Virus record (IMG/VR): IMGVR_UViG_3300027710_000078
Location: 1 to 34,380 of that record
Strand: one strand, 5' to 3'
Origin: a virus
Length of the DNA: 34,380 nt
Shown: piece by piece, positions 22,756 to 30,941 of the stretch
Layout of the letters: every line of letters starts with the position of its first letter
Numbering within the stretch: the first letter of the stretch is position 1
Translations under genes and position numbers: made by a program
Notes under the pieces: generated by a model
The model's input: only the letters and a program-made list of their open reading frames with translations
What the model was told of the DNA's origin: nothing
The model's database searches: none

Positions 22756-23216
22756 ATTGCAGCCTCATCGTCAAGTTCCTCTTGGCGTTTGGCTTCTAAC
22801 ACTTGTAACTCGTATTGGATTCGAGCCACTTCGTTTCTGTAAGCTACTGCCGCAAGGATGTTATCCCGTTGTCGTTCAAGGTAGCTTATAGACCGCTGTA
22901 AATCTTCTGTTTCAGCTAACGGTATATCAGCTTTAACCTCTTGTTTAGATTGTACTTTAGGTTGCTTAACTTTAGCAACAGGATCAATCAAATTCTTAAA
23001 TGCTTGCTTGCGTGAAGCGTTGGCATCTTTGGTAGCTTTTTCTAACAGGCGTTGGCGTTCAGCAATCTTCTGCTGTAGCTTTCTGATCCGCTTTAGTTCT
23101 TCAGGAGTCCAGCTTGCATCATCACCACCTACCTTTTGGTTATCAGGCGGTGGCGGGTTATAGACTTGGAAAGCGTTATTTTGAAACGCATTAGCCTGAA
23201 AAGCGGTAGAAAACAT
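22740..23216 (-). CDS. Coiled-coil virion-associated protein with AFQ repeats
   Basis: A 158-residue protein starting with a repeated A-F-Q-x-N/V pattern (FQANAFQNNAFQV), a proline stretch (PPPP), and then long coiled coils (about 38-75 and 100-148). The ending DDEAAILLLL is hydrophobic. Proteins with the AFQ-type N-terminus are encoded near phage fibre genes and are likely minor virion parts. Its end overlaps the start of the glycosyltransferase frame, and its ATG overlaps the stop of the tail fibre gene. Confidence 0.75.
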   Translation of the reverse strand: MFSTAFQANAFQNNAFQVYNPPPPDNQKVGGDDASWTPEELKRIRKLQQKIAERQRLLEKATKDANASRKQAFKNLIDPVAKVKQPKVQSKQEVKADIPLAETEDLQRSISYLERQRDNILAAVAYRNEVARIQYELQVLEAKRQEELDDEAAILLLL

Positions 23217-25453
23217 TACAGAACGACCCAGCGACTTCCACTTGGTACGGTAATTGTTACCCCTGACGATACGACTACAGGGCCAACAGAACTTGCTGCA
23301 TAACCGCTTGGAATACTGTAACTGGTAGCAATCGTCATGTTATTAACCACCAAACCATTTGATGCTTCTACGGCAGGTACTCGCAATGCGCCTGTGCCTG
23401 TGGTGTATGTAAAACTTGCCGATTGGTTCGGGGTAGTCGTGCCTTGACCATACGGTACATAGTTGGTTGTGTAGGTTACGGCTGGTGCTTTATTGTTAAA
23501 GGTAGTCCAGTCCGTACTGCTCAAAGCACCTCGATTGACTGACGATGCGGTAGGTACATTTAATGTAATAACAGGTGTAGTAGTGCTATTTGCTACGGTA
23601 GAACTAAGGTCTGTACCTGTTGTGCCTAATGTAAGCGCAGCTACCGATGTAACCGTACCTAATGTGGAATCGTTAGAAGTAATCGTAAAATTAGGGTAAG
23701 TACCAGTTACCGTAGTAGTTCCTGCCCCAGTTAATGCAACTACTTGGTCGGGTGCGGTATTAGTAACAGTAAAGTTAGGGTATGTGCCGCTAGTGCTAAT
23801 CCCTGTGCCGCCTGTAATGCTTACGGTTTGATCGGGTGCGGTATTTGTAATTGTTACATTGCCTGTACTTGCCGATACGCTAATACCAGTACCAGCCGTA
23901 GCTTGGGTTACGCCTGTATTGGCTATGGTAATTGCGCCAGCACCGTTTGTAACGGAAATTGCAGTACCAGCCGTTAATGTGGATTTTGTTAAAGTATTAC
24001 CCGTGGAATTACCAATTAACAGTTGCCCATCGGTATAAGTTGTTTGACCTGTGCCACCTTGGTCTACAGCTACCGTGCCAATAATATGGGTTGTTTCTGT
24101 AGATACAATTTGTACTGAAACAAGCAAAGTGCCAACACTAGGGTTTGCCCTAAGAATTACGCCTACTTGAATTGAATAATTTGGTCTTGTAGGTTCTGTT
24201 ACTGTATATGTTCCAGCAGTCGTAGCCGATAAAAATACAGCATCACCTTCAGCAAACGCAGATGTATCTAAGCCGTTTACTAAACCACTTATGGTTACAT
24301 ACCCAAAACCGTTGTTTGCAATAGTTGTAGTTGTAACGCCAATAATGTCAGAAGTTGTAAAGCTGGTTGCTATTGCTTTAGCAATAGTAGGTGTATTGCC
24401 AGTTGCACCATTTACATAAACCACCGTGCCATTATCTATAGTTGCGCCAGTTTGATTTCTAACTCGTACAATTTGTTCTTGACCGATGTTTACGGTCATT
24501 TGACTATTGTCGTTGTAATACGCTAATGTTTTAGCATCGGTATCGTAAAAGACTTTGCCTTCTAAATAAGTTGGCGGTGTAATTGGGGTAAAGTTTTCTT
24601 CAATAACACCAGTAACAACACCTGTGTCGCTTACCGTTACTATGCTGTTCTGCAACAATTTACCTGTTGTGCCATCAAAACGGGCTATTGCGTTGTCTGT
24701 AGCGGAAGCAGGGCCTACTACATTGCCATCAAATTCATCGTTAGAAGTAATGGTGAAATTAGGGTATGTTCCGCTAATTGTGGTTGTTCCAGCACCAGTT
24801 AAAGCTACAACTTGATCGGGGGCAGCATTGGTTACTACGCCTGTTGTATTGTCATAGCTAATGCCTGTGCCAGCACTTATGGAAGTTCTTGCCCTAGCTT
24901 GGGTAAAGTATTCGTTTGTACCTTCGGCAATGTTGGTAGTGGTTAATACGACTACGCCTGTTTGACCGTTTACAGATACTACGGCATCGGTATTGTCTAC
25001 TTTTTGCCAAATACTTCCATTAAAGATAGCCCAATCGCCAATAACCCAATCAGTAATCCCATTAAGATTTGTATTTCCTGATACATCAACAACATAGTAA
25101 TAACCCTTAGTTCCTACTGAACTTGTTAGCGTTGGTGTGTTGGTTGAAGCGTTCCATGTACCTTGATAATTTAAATCGCCCATTAAAGGGATTTGGCTTT
25201 GCGGTACTTTACCGCCTGCATCGAGGGTAGCTACGCCTAATGCTGCGCCCTTTTCCGTTGTTGGAATGTAACCAGTAACGGTTACGCCTGACATTGTGCC
25301 GCCAGTAATAGCCACATTGTTGGCATTTTGCTCTGCCATAGTGCCTAAACCAATTAATTGGTGGTCGGCATTCCAATCTGACGGTTCTACAAGTGTGTCA
25401 TCCCCAGCATCAGGAACGGTTGATACCTTTAAATGCTTGACTGTTATAGGCAT
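23216..25453 (-). CDS. Long tail fibre protein
   Basis: A 745-residue beta-rich fibre. The N-terminus (HLKVSTVPDAGDDTLVEPSDWNADHQLIG) is a frequent virion-attachment part. The shaft has VSVNGQTGVVVLTT and three copies of an APDQ-V-x-x-T-G unit followed by G-T-Y-P-N-F-T-I/V-T, whose DNA copies at about 23690, 23770 and 24750 are already diverged. The C-terminal SVGPVVVSSGVTITVP and RWVVL match the C-terminus of the protein at 10029-10604. It probably recognises the host. It lies between portal and scaffold genes, apart from the other fibre genes. Confidence 0.88.
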   Translation of the reverse strand: MPITVKHLKVSTVPDAGDDTLVEPSDWNADHQLIGLGTMAEQNANNVAITGGTMSGVTVTGYIPTTEKGAALGVATLDAGGKVPQSQIPLMGDLNYQGTWNASTNTPTLTSSVGTKGYYYVVDVSGNTNLNGITDWVIGDWAIFNGSIWQKVDNTDAVVSVNGQTGVVVLTTTNIAEGTNEYFTQARARTSISAGTGISYDNTTGVVTNAAPDQVVALTGAGTTTISGTYPNFTITSNDEFDGNVVGPASATDNAIARFDGTTGKLLQNSIVTVSDTGVVTGVIEENFTPITPPTYLEGKVFYDTDAKTLAYYNDNSQMTVNIGQEQIVRVRNQTGATIDNGTVVYVNGATGNTPTIAKAIATSFTTSDIIGVTTTTIANNGFGYVTISGLVNGLDTSAFAEGDAVFLSATTAGTYTVTEPTRPNYSIQVGVILRANPSVGTLLVSVQIVSTETTHIIGTVAVDQGGTGQTTYTDGQLLIGNSTGNTLTKSTLTAGTAISVTNGAGAITIANTGVTQATAGTGISVSASTGNVTITNTAPDQTVSITGGTGISTSGTYPNFTVTNTAPDQVVALTGAGTTTVTGTYPNFTITSNDSTLGTVTSVAALTLGTTGTDLSSTVANSTTTPVITLNVPTASSVNRGALSSTDWTTFNNKAPAVTYTTNYVPYGQGTTTPNQSASFTYTTGTGALRVPAVEASNGLVVNNMTIATSYSIPSGYAASSVGPVVVSSGVTITVPSGSRWVVL

Positions 25454-27732
25454 TACTGTACCCCAATAATCTTACCGTCTTGACCCCGAACTACCTGCTT
25501 CGGTCTATTGTGGTTCTCGTTAATTGTATTGACCAAATCACCCAAAGCTAGGGTCATTTGCTGGTTGCTCATGGCAATAGCATCGGCAATAGGCTGCATT
25601 GGGTGTTGCATAGAAGCTGCCATATCCATTTCCGTCATATAAGCCTGTTCACCGCTAGATTCGTCAGCACCAATACGGGCAACTTCAATCTTTGCACCGT
25701 TGTTAATGTGTGCCAATAAGACCTGAGTATTGCGCTCGGTGTGCATCTTCATCTGTGCGACCTTAACTTCCATCTCACGATCCATAGCATTGCGCTGTTC
25801 TTCAAGCTGGAATTTAAGCTGGTTTTCTTGGGCTTGGTACTCTTGTTTAGCCTTTTCAAGTTCCATCTGCATCTGCATCTTTTGTTGGTCAATTTGCATC
25901 TGCATCTGCATTTCAGCTTGTTTAGCCTGAATCTTGGCTTGTTCGATCTGCATGGTCATTTCCATCTTCTGCTGTTCAGGTGATGGTGGCTTTGGTTGGC
26001 CTTTAGTTTGTTCAGCTTGCTGTCTAAACTGATCGGCTGTTTCGTCAATCAAACCTTCTAAGCCTTTACCAGCCTTAAATGCGGTTACGCCAAACTTGAG
26101 CATCTCCATAAGCAATGGGGTAAGTTCAGGTACGCCTTGTGCTACTGGCAATGCGGTCTGCATAAAGCCACTAACTGCTGTTAGGAACTCAACACGGTCT
26201 TGCTTTTCTTGCTGCTCATCCTGATAAATCATGGAATCCGTAGTTACTTCAATACGGAAATTCTTGGCAGGCTCATCTTTCAAAAGTGCAAGGGCTTGCG
26301 GTATAAGCTGTTGATCTTGCGGGCTTAATTGCATTGCCCCGCTGATCTTGACGATGGTATCTTCAGTAAAGTGCTGGCAAATAATCTGCGCTTTGATCTG
26401 CAAAAGAGCGGTAGCAAAGTTCACCACTTCATGCTGCATAGTCTTTAAACGCCCTGAAGCGTTGTTGGACTTAATGATCTGTGCGCCAAGGGTTTCGTTC
26501 GGATCGGTCTGACCACGCTGAATGTCAGCAATGCCCATGATCTCGTAGATTTGACCCTTGACTTGATCCATAGCTTGATAAGCCATTTGCAAGCCTTCAG
26601 CAATAGGTCGAATGTCTACAAGGTTAATTGCGCCTTGTAAGCCACCTTTTTCGCTAAATGCACCGTAGTTCTTAACTGGCAGCAATGCGTTGTTCTCGCC
26701 TTCAGTAAACAAACGCTCCAAACTAGGCTCTGCCGCATCGTAAACACCACGCACTTTAAGGGCATGAATAAAGCCATCAATACGGTCTGCAAGGGTGTCC
26801 AGCTGTCTTGCTTGATCTTGGTACAGTACAAAGTCAGGTACAGGAATTAGGCTGTCGGTTGTGAGGGTTGAAAACATGGGTTTTGGGCAAGGCCAAAAGT
26901 TTTCAAGCTGCAACGGATCGTCACGGGTATCAAGAATCTTACCCATTGACTTGGATAGCCAAAGCACTTGACCTGTGGTTTTGTCCCAAATCTCATAAAT
27001 CAAGGCTTCTCGTGAACCTTCGGTCATCTTCTCGTTAAATGATTTAGATGTGTCAGGCTTAGTATCTAACGGGATTCTGCCGCCAAGTTCCTCACCAAAT
27101 CGTTCAACAAGGGCAGGGCGCTCCATATAAACCTTACGCCATACTGCGGTGACTTCTTCCCATGTACGGGCTACGGTCATACCAAAGTCACGCCAGTAAA
27201 CATAATCTACTGGGGCGCATTCGTACTCAATACGCTCTTGATCTTCACGGTAAATACCGCCTTCGGTTTCTGCTTCGTCTGTATCTTCGGTAACTTGCAG
27301 GCCATCATCAGGCATATCTTCTGCTTCACCACCAGCCATACCGACAATATGTGGCTCATAACGCACCCAAGCTGTACCACGCCCACCCAGTAAACGGTCT
27401 TGAACCGCTTGCTTCATTGCGCTGGCATAGTCACCATAATGCTCAATTTCGTACTCCAATGCCCGTTCTAGCATCATTGACGCTACACGACCAATTGGGT
27501 CGTTGTCACGGAATCTACGGCTTACATCAGGTCTTGGAAGGCGGGCAAATACCGCAGGGGTAATGGTTTGTACATTGCTCCACAGAATATTGAACTTAGC
27601 GTTTGGATTGTTGCGGCTGCGGGATTCGTCACGGTATCGTTTAACGATCTTATCGGCACGACCTTCCCATTCCTTAAATGTACGCTCGTACTGGGCGATG
27701 CAGTTGTACCAATCTTCGTATGTATGATCCAT
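25453..27732 (-). CDS. Portal protein
   Basis: A 759-residue portal protein of the P22-like type. The N-terminal part holds the wing and stem regions (ARLPRPDVSRRF, YECAPVDYVYWRDF, LIPVPDFVLYQDQARQLD), with the segment MGIADIQRGQTDPNETLGAQ before the long stem helix. The C-terminal 200 residues are a Gln/Met-rich coiled coil (about 560-690), like the barrel of P22 portal. It forms the DNA entry ring and docks the terminase. It directly follows the large terminase, with AGGA before the ATG. Its size is usual for the group. Confidence 0.92.
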   Translation of the reverse strand: MDHTYEDWYNCIAQYERTFKEWEGRADKIVKRYRDESRSRNNPNAKFNILWSNVQTITPAVFARLPRPDVSRRFRDNDPIGRVASMMLERALEYEIEHYGDYASAMKQAVQDRLLGGRGTAWVRYEPHIVGMAGGEAEDMPDDGLQVTEDTDEAETEGGIYREDQERIEYECAPVDYVYWRDFGMTVARTWEEVTAVWRKVYMERPALVERFGEELGGRIPLDTKPDTSKSFNEKMTEGSREALIYEIWDKTTGQVLWLSKSMGKILDTRDDPLQLENFWPCPKPMFSTLTTDSLIPVPDFVLYQDQARQLDTLADRIDGFIHALKVRGVYDAAEPSLERLFTEGENNALLPVKNYGAFSEKGGLQGAINLVDIRPIAEGLQMAYQAMDQVKGQIYEIMGIADIQRGQTDPNETLGAQIIKSNNASGRLKTMQHEVVNFATALLQIKAQIICQHFTEDTIVKISGAMQLSPQDQQLIPQALALLKDEPAKNFRIEVTTDSMIYQDEQQEKQDRVEFLTAVSGFMQTALPVAQGVPELTPLLMEMLKFGVTAFKAGKGLEGLIDETADQFRQQAEQTKGQPKPPSPEQQKMEMTMQIEQAKIQAKQAEMQMQMQIDQQKMQMQMELEKAKQEYQAQENQLKFQLEEQRNAMDREMEVKVAQMKMHTERNTQVLLAHINNGAKIEVARIGADESSGEQAYMTEMDMAASMQHPMQPIADAIAMSNQQMTLALGDLVNTINENHNRPKQVVRGQDGKIIGVQ

Positions 27733-27734
27733 GT

Positions 27735-29084
27735 TTATATCCTGCGATTAACTATTTTGGGGGTTTCTTTCCACATCTCGTTCAGGGTTACTTCCGTTTG
27801 CCCGACATGAAGTCCTTTAATGTTTGAATCTTTGAGGATAGGGCTGTCCTCATCTTTCCAAACAAGGCTGAGATAGCGGAACGCATCTGCTGAGTGGCTT
27901 GTCCAATCGTGTTTCGGGCGATCCCTAAATACTTTTTTATCATCATCCCACTCCCTTTGATATTGGCGCAAACATTCAATGCCTTCTTCACATCTATTAT
28001 CAAACCAAGCCCTAGTTAATGCAAGCCTTGTTGCCTGTATTCCGTCTTGTAATGACAGATTTGGAACAATTTTTAGGTGTTTTATGTCAATTTTTGCAGC
28101 AATTTGCTCAATTATGCTCTTACCACCGCTTGCTAGTGTTTTTGCTCTAGCGTCATGTGGCAGGTAATGGTAGCCATATTTGTACCCAAACTCATCTTCT
28201 TTTTGTTGCAATAGCATGGTGTAAAACGGTATGGCTTGACCGTTACTGGAATGATGATCGAGTACCCGTATCTCACCATAAACCACCTGAAACCACCAAA
28301 TACTTGTGGAATCGTTAAATCCTAAGTCCCAAGCTGTATGGCATGGGAACATTGGGTCATAGTCCACAGTAGTAATCCGTTCAAGGTCGGTAAGCCTACG
28401 CATTTCCTGACCATAAAACGCCCCAAGAATGGCAGCTTCAAAGCTACATAAGAACTCTTGCTCGTATTGGTTGTCTGACATGGTGGCTTGTGCATCCATC
28501 AATTCAGACTGTGGCAATAAGCCTGACTGGTCGGCTCGTAAGGTTTTGACATACCAGTTTGGATTCTTTTGGGCTTCGTTATATATGTCGTAAAAAGCGT
28601 TATGGCCCTTTGGCGTACCAATAAAGGTAGCCCAGCCTTGTCTATCTGTTAGCAATGGGCGCACAATCTCTCCCCAAAGCCTAGGTTTCATGTCGGCATA
28701 CTCATCCAGCACTACGCCATCAAGGTATAAACCCCGTAAGGCATCGGGATTATCAGCACCAAATAACCGTATTTTTGCCCCATTTACTAGTTCTACCCAT
28801 AATTCCGATTGGTTAGCCTTGACAATGGCTGGCTCTGCAAACTTGAGCAGGTAATCCCAAGCAATGTTTTTGGCTTGTGCGTAGTACGGTGCAATATAGG
28901 CATACCTAGCATCAGACTTATTCTCGGTGACTGCCCTGCGGATCGTGTCGCATATGGTGGCTACGGTCTTTCCTGCCCTGCGGTGACAGACTAAGACTGC
29001 CCAGCGTTGATTCCGTCTGTGGAAGTCTAGGAACGCATCCCTAGCCTTGTACGGGTATTCGTACCGCTTTACTAACTCTTTCAA
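27735..29084 (-). CDS. terL: Terminase large subunit
   Basis: A 449-residue DNA-packaging motor. The ATPase domain has Walker A at about residues 33-40 (C-H-R-R-A-G-K-T) and Walker B at 124-129 (V-V-L-D-E-Y). The nuclease domain starts near residue 240 with A-W-D-L-G-F-N-D, and later acidic residues include D in HSADAFRYL. It cuts concatemeric DNA and pumps it into the capsid through the portal encoded next. The start overlaps the small-subunit stop (ATGA). The type of ends it makes cannot be told from this gene alone. Confidence 0.95.
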   Translation of the reverse strand: MKELVKRYEYPYKARDAFLDFHRRNQRWAVLVCHRRAGKTVATICDTIRRAVTENKSDARYAYIAPYYAQAKNIAWDYLLKFAEPAIVKANQSELWVELVNGAKIRLFGADNPDALRGLYLDGVVLDEYADMKPRLWGEIVRPLLTDRQGWATFIGTPKGHNAFYDIYNEAQKNPNWYVKTLRADQSGLLPQSELMDAQATMSDNQYEQEFLCSFEAAILGAFYGQEMRRLTDLERITTVDYDPMFPCHTAWDLGFNDSTSIWWFQVVYGEIRVLDHHSSNGQAIPFYTMLLQQKEDEFGYKYGYHYLPHDARAKTLASGGKSIIEQIAAKIDIKHLKIVPNLSLQDGIQATRLALTRAWFDNRCEEGIECLRQYQREWDDDKKVFRDRPKHDWTSHSADAFRYLSLVWKDEDSPILKDSNIKGLHVGQTEVTLNEMWKETPKIVNRRI

Positions 29085-29413
29085 TCTAGGAACTTGTGTT
29101 CGTGAATGATCTTGACTGGCTGATCTTCGTCACCTGTATGCTCTGTGCGGGCTAACTTAGGCAGGTGATATTCCATGACGCTCTGCAACATACCAAAAGC
29201 CTTTTCAGGATTAGGTAAAACAATGAATTTATCGTCATCGTTTTTAACGCCTTTAGCGACCTGTTCTAGCCACTCTTGCATTTTGTGGGCGTTACCATCA
29301 ACGAACTGTGCAATCGCTTCTCTAGCCATTGCTGTGGATTTGTTAGGCACTCCCTTGGGTCTACCCGATCTATTAAGGTTGCCTTCAACAGTTTTCGATA
29401 CTTTATTACTCAT
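29081..29413 (-). CDS. terS: Terminase small subunit-like protein
   Basis: A 110-residue protein with the N-terminal GRPKGVPNK motif, typical of DNA-binding proteins encoded before the large terminase (DUF5681-like), then a helical region. It probably recognises the packaging start in phage DNA and delivers it to the large subunit. The ribosome binding site is poor. A variant of the repressor operator lies 19 bases before its start, so terminase expression may be repressor controlled. Function is inferred from the motif and position. Confidence 0.82.
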   Translation of the reverse strand: MSNKVSKTVEGNLNRSGRPKGVPNKSTAMAREAIAQFVDGNAHKMQEWLEQVAKGVKNDDDKFIVLPNPEKAFGMLQSVMEYHLPKLARTEHTGDEDQPVKIIHEHKFLD

Positions 29414-29417
29414 ATTT

Positions 29418-29445
29418 AACCAAGTGGTTGATTAAGATAAGTTAA
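29418..29445 (-). promoter_or_regulatory. Operator variant before the terminase genes
   Basis: TTAAGATAAGTTAA (29432-29445 on the plus strand) differs by one base from the perfect operator found at 1094, 1854 and 3915. It sits in the only gap (34 bases) in this part of the leftward block. A small inverted repeat, AACCA/TGGTT (29418-29429), lies between it and the start codon. No good -35 box accompanies it, so it may act as a roadblock to transcription and not at a promoter. Confidence 0.5.
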
Positions 29446-29447
29446 TT

Positions 29448-30155
29448 CTACTCTATTTTGTTGATTTGCTGTTCTATTAGTTCTTTACGGCTTGGGTTAA
29501 AAATAATGGTTTTGTTCTTAACCAATTCATTTACACGCTTTAGCCCTTCTTTTAAAGGAATGCTATCAGGGCCAAGTGTGTCTTTAGCATATACATCCTT
29601 CAGATACTCTTGAAAGCCTTTTTTGGTAGGTATATCGCCAGCACCGTTAATCCATCCAGTAAGCTCTCGTCTTAATACATCGTCTAAAGATGATTGGGGC
29701 GCACTTGGAAAGTAAGTTTTAGCAATCTTTTCATAAGCAGGTGACATCTTTTCAGGAACAAATGCAACGGCTTTAGGGCTGCTTGGAACTATACTTGGCA
29801 TCATTCCTTGTTTTGCCATGTAGTTTTCAGCCATCTGCCCTGCTTTGGGGGCAAGTGCTTTAGCTCCTGCTACTGTAGCTGGGGCAGCTAAAGGCAATAC
29901 CATACCTGAATAACCTACTGGTTCGCCTTGACTGTAGCCTTGCATATAGGGTGCTTGGTTAGGGTCTAACACGCTCATCTCTTGCGCTGGTAGTCCTGTA
30001 GCACCTGCCGCAAAGCCTGTTTCCCTTGGCAATGGGTTGTTTCCTGTAATTGCCTGAGTAAATGCTTGCGGATTAGTCATAAATCGTTGTGCATTGCTAG
30101 GCAAATTTACAACTTTGTCTGCACCTTGACGCAAAAGTTCAATTAATTTTTCCAT
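29448..30155 (-). CDS. Hypothetical virion-region protein, 235 aa
   Basis: A 235-residue protein. The N-terminal third contains NPLPRETGFAAGATGLPAQE and a hydrophobic Ala/Pro/Leu stretch (about 85-105), the middle is rich in Pro and Lys, and the C-terminal half is helical (KGFQEYLKDVYAKDT, EGLKRVNELVKNK). Similar glycine- and alanine-rich starts occur in proteins that accompany the DNA in the capsid, but no family was recognised. Its ATG overlaps the previous stop (TAATG). It could be an internal virion or injected protein; this is an inference from composition. Confidence 0.6.
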   Translation of the reverse strand: MEKLIELLRQGADKVVNLPSNAQRFMTNPQAFTQAITGNNPLPRETGFAAGATGLPAQEMSVLDPNQAPYMQGYSQGEPVGYSGMVLPLAAPATVAGAKALAPKAGQMAENYMAKQGMMPSIVPSSPKAVAFVPEKMSPAYEKIAKTYFPSAPQSSLDDVLRRELTGWINGAGDIPTKKGFQEYLKDVYAKDTLGPDSIPLKEGLKRVNELVKNKTIIFNPSRKELIEQQINKIE

Positions 30156-30301
30156 TATTTAACCTCTTTATCCAAGTCTTTAAGTTTGTTAGCAATAGCA
30201 GCTCTACGCTCTAAACGCAAACGCTGTTGCTTTTCAAGGGTAGATTCTTTGTGCGGTTGCAGCAAAGAGTTCTCAGGTTTGATCTTTTCTTTTTTAAACA
30301 T
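30155..30301 (-). CDS. Small basic protein, 48 aa
   Basis: A 48-residue highly charged, basic, helical protein (MFKKEKIKPENS, LEKQQRLRLERRAAIANKLKDL). It begins in the stop of the gene before (TAATG) and ends in the start of the next (TAATG), so it belongs to the chain of small basic proteins from 30155 to 30931. It could bind nucleic acid or cover DNA. No family recognised. Confidence 0.7.
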   Translation of the reverse strand: MFKKEKIKPENSLLQPHKESTLEKQQRLRLERRAAIANKLKDLDKEVK

Positions 30302-30483
30302 TACATATCCTTCATCTTGGATTCAATCATTTCTCTGCGTGTAGGCTTGGCAGTTTTAGCAGCATCTTTAAAGTCTTGTGCGCTTGGTGCGCCTTTAGCA
30401 CCAGCTTTCTTCATTTTCTCGCCCGATCCCGCTTTAATGCGTTCCCGTTTAGCGTGAATATTGGCATATAGTCCGTTTTTCAT
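30301..30483 (-). CDS. Conserved small basic phage protein, 60 aa
   Basis: A 60-residue basic protein beginning MKNGLYANIHAKRERIKAGSGEKM, a pattern found in many unrelated phages upstream of terminase genes. The rest is basic with a proline (PTRREMIESKMKDM). ATG at 30483 overlaps the previous stop (TAATG) and is preferred over the in-frame ATG four codons upstream. Its function is unknown; a DNA-binding or packaging role is possible. Confidence 0.75.
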   Translation of the reverse strand: MKNGLYANIHAKRERIKAGSGEKMKKAGAKGAPSAQDFKDAAKTAKPTRREMIESKMKDM

Positions 30484-30749
30484 TAGCATTTCCACCTTGC
30501 TCTAGCTGCTTTGCCTCGTTCCCCAGTCCAGCCTGCCGACCTTGCACAAAAGCTATCATGCCTTGGGCCACTAGATTGGGGTGCTTGTAAATTAGCGTTG
30601 TTTTTGGCGTTGTATGCTTTGCGACCTGCTTCGGTCATACCTGCGCCTTCTTCTACTGATTGGTAATGACGGCCTTTGCCTTTAGTTGTCTTGGCAATAG
30701 GCTTATCGTGCTTTTCTACTGCGGCACGAATGTCATCTTTTCTACTCAT
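30483..30749 (-). CDS. DUF6321-like conserved phage protein, 88 aa
   Basis: An 88-residue basic protein with GAGMTEAGRKAYNAKNNANLQAPQ near residues 35-58 and an end with CARSAGWTGERGKAARARWKC. This pattern, including the final W-x-C, resembles the DUF6321 family of phage proteins. The two cysteines near the end might form a metal site. It is translationally coupled to both neighbours. Function not established. Confidence 0.75.
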   Translation of the reverse strand: MSRKDDIRAAVEKHDKPIAKTTKGKGRHYQSVEEGAGMTEAGRKAYNAKNNANLQAPQSSGPRHDSFCARSAGWTGERGKAARARWKC

Positions 30750-30931
30750 GCTTTTTCTTCAATGTATTTAGCGTAGGCATCTTCCAGCTTGGCTTTGCGA
30801 TCACCTTTGGCGTTTTCACGCTCAACGCTGAGTGCAATGGCTACGGCTTGTTTCTTAGGCTTGCCAGCTTTCATTTCGGCTTTAATGTTCTTGCCGACTG
30901 CTTCTGCGCTACCTGATTTGACGAGTGGCAT
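30746..30931 (-). CDS. DUF6496-like conserved phage protein, 61 aa
   Basis: A 61-residue basic protein. The core MPLVKSGSAEAVGKNIKAEM followed by AGKPKKQAVAIALSVER resembles the DUF6496 family of small phage proteins. AAAGGA lies seven bases before the ATG, making this the entry point for ribosomes into the chain of small basic genes. Its role is unknown; its position just before packaging genes suggests virion assembly or DNA handling. Confidence 0.8.
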   Translation of the reverse strand: MPLVKSGSAEAVGKNIKAEMKAGKPKKQAVAIALSVERENAKGDRKAKLEDAYAKYIEEKA

Positions 30932-30941
30932 AAATATCCTT

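Noticed and set aside
22742-22770. Programmed -1 frameshift from the coiled-coil gene into the glycosyltransferase.
   Set aside because: The T-TTA-AAC sequence is there but in the wrong phase to be slippery for the upstream frame, so an unusual start codon is more likely.
23744-23977. Plus-strand frame of 77 codons rich in Cys and Asn.
   Set aside because: It is antisense to the repeated shaft of the tail fibre gene.
25730-25983. Plus-strand frames of 66 and 80 codons with repeated Cys, Ile, Leu and His.
   Set aside because: They are the reverse of the Gln/Met-rich coiled coil of the portal gene, which produces such repeats by composition.
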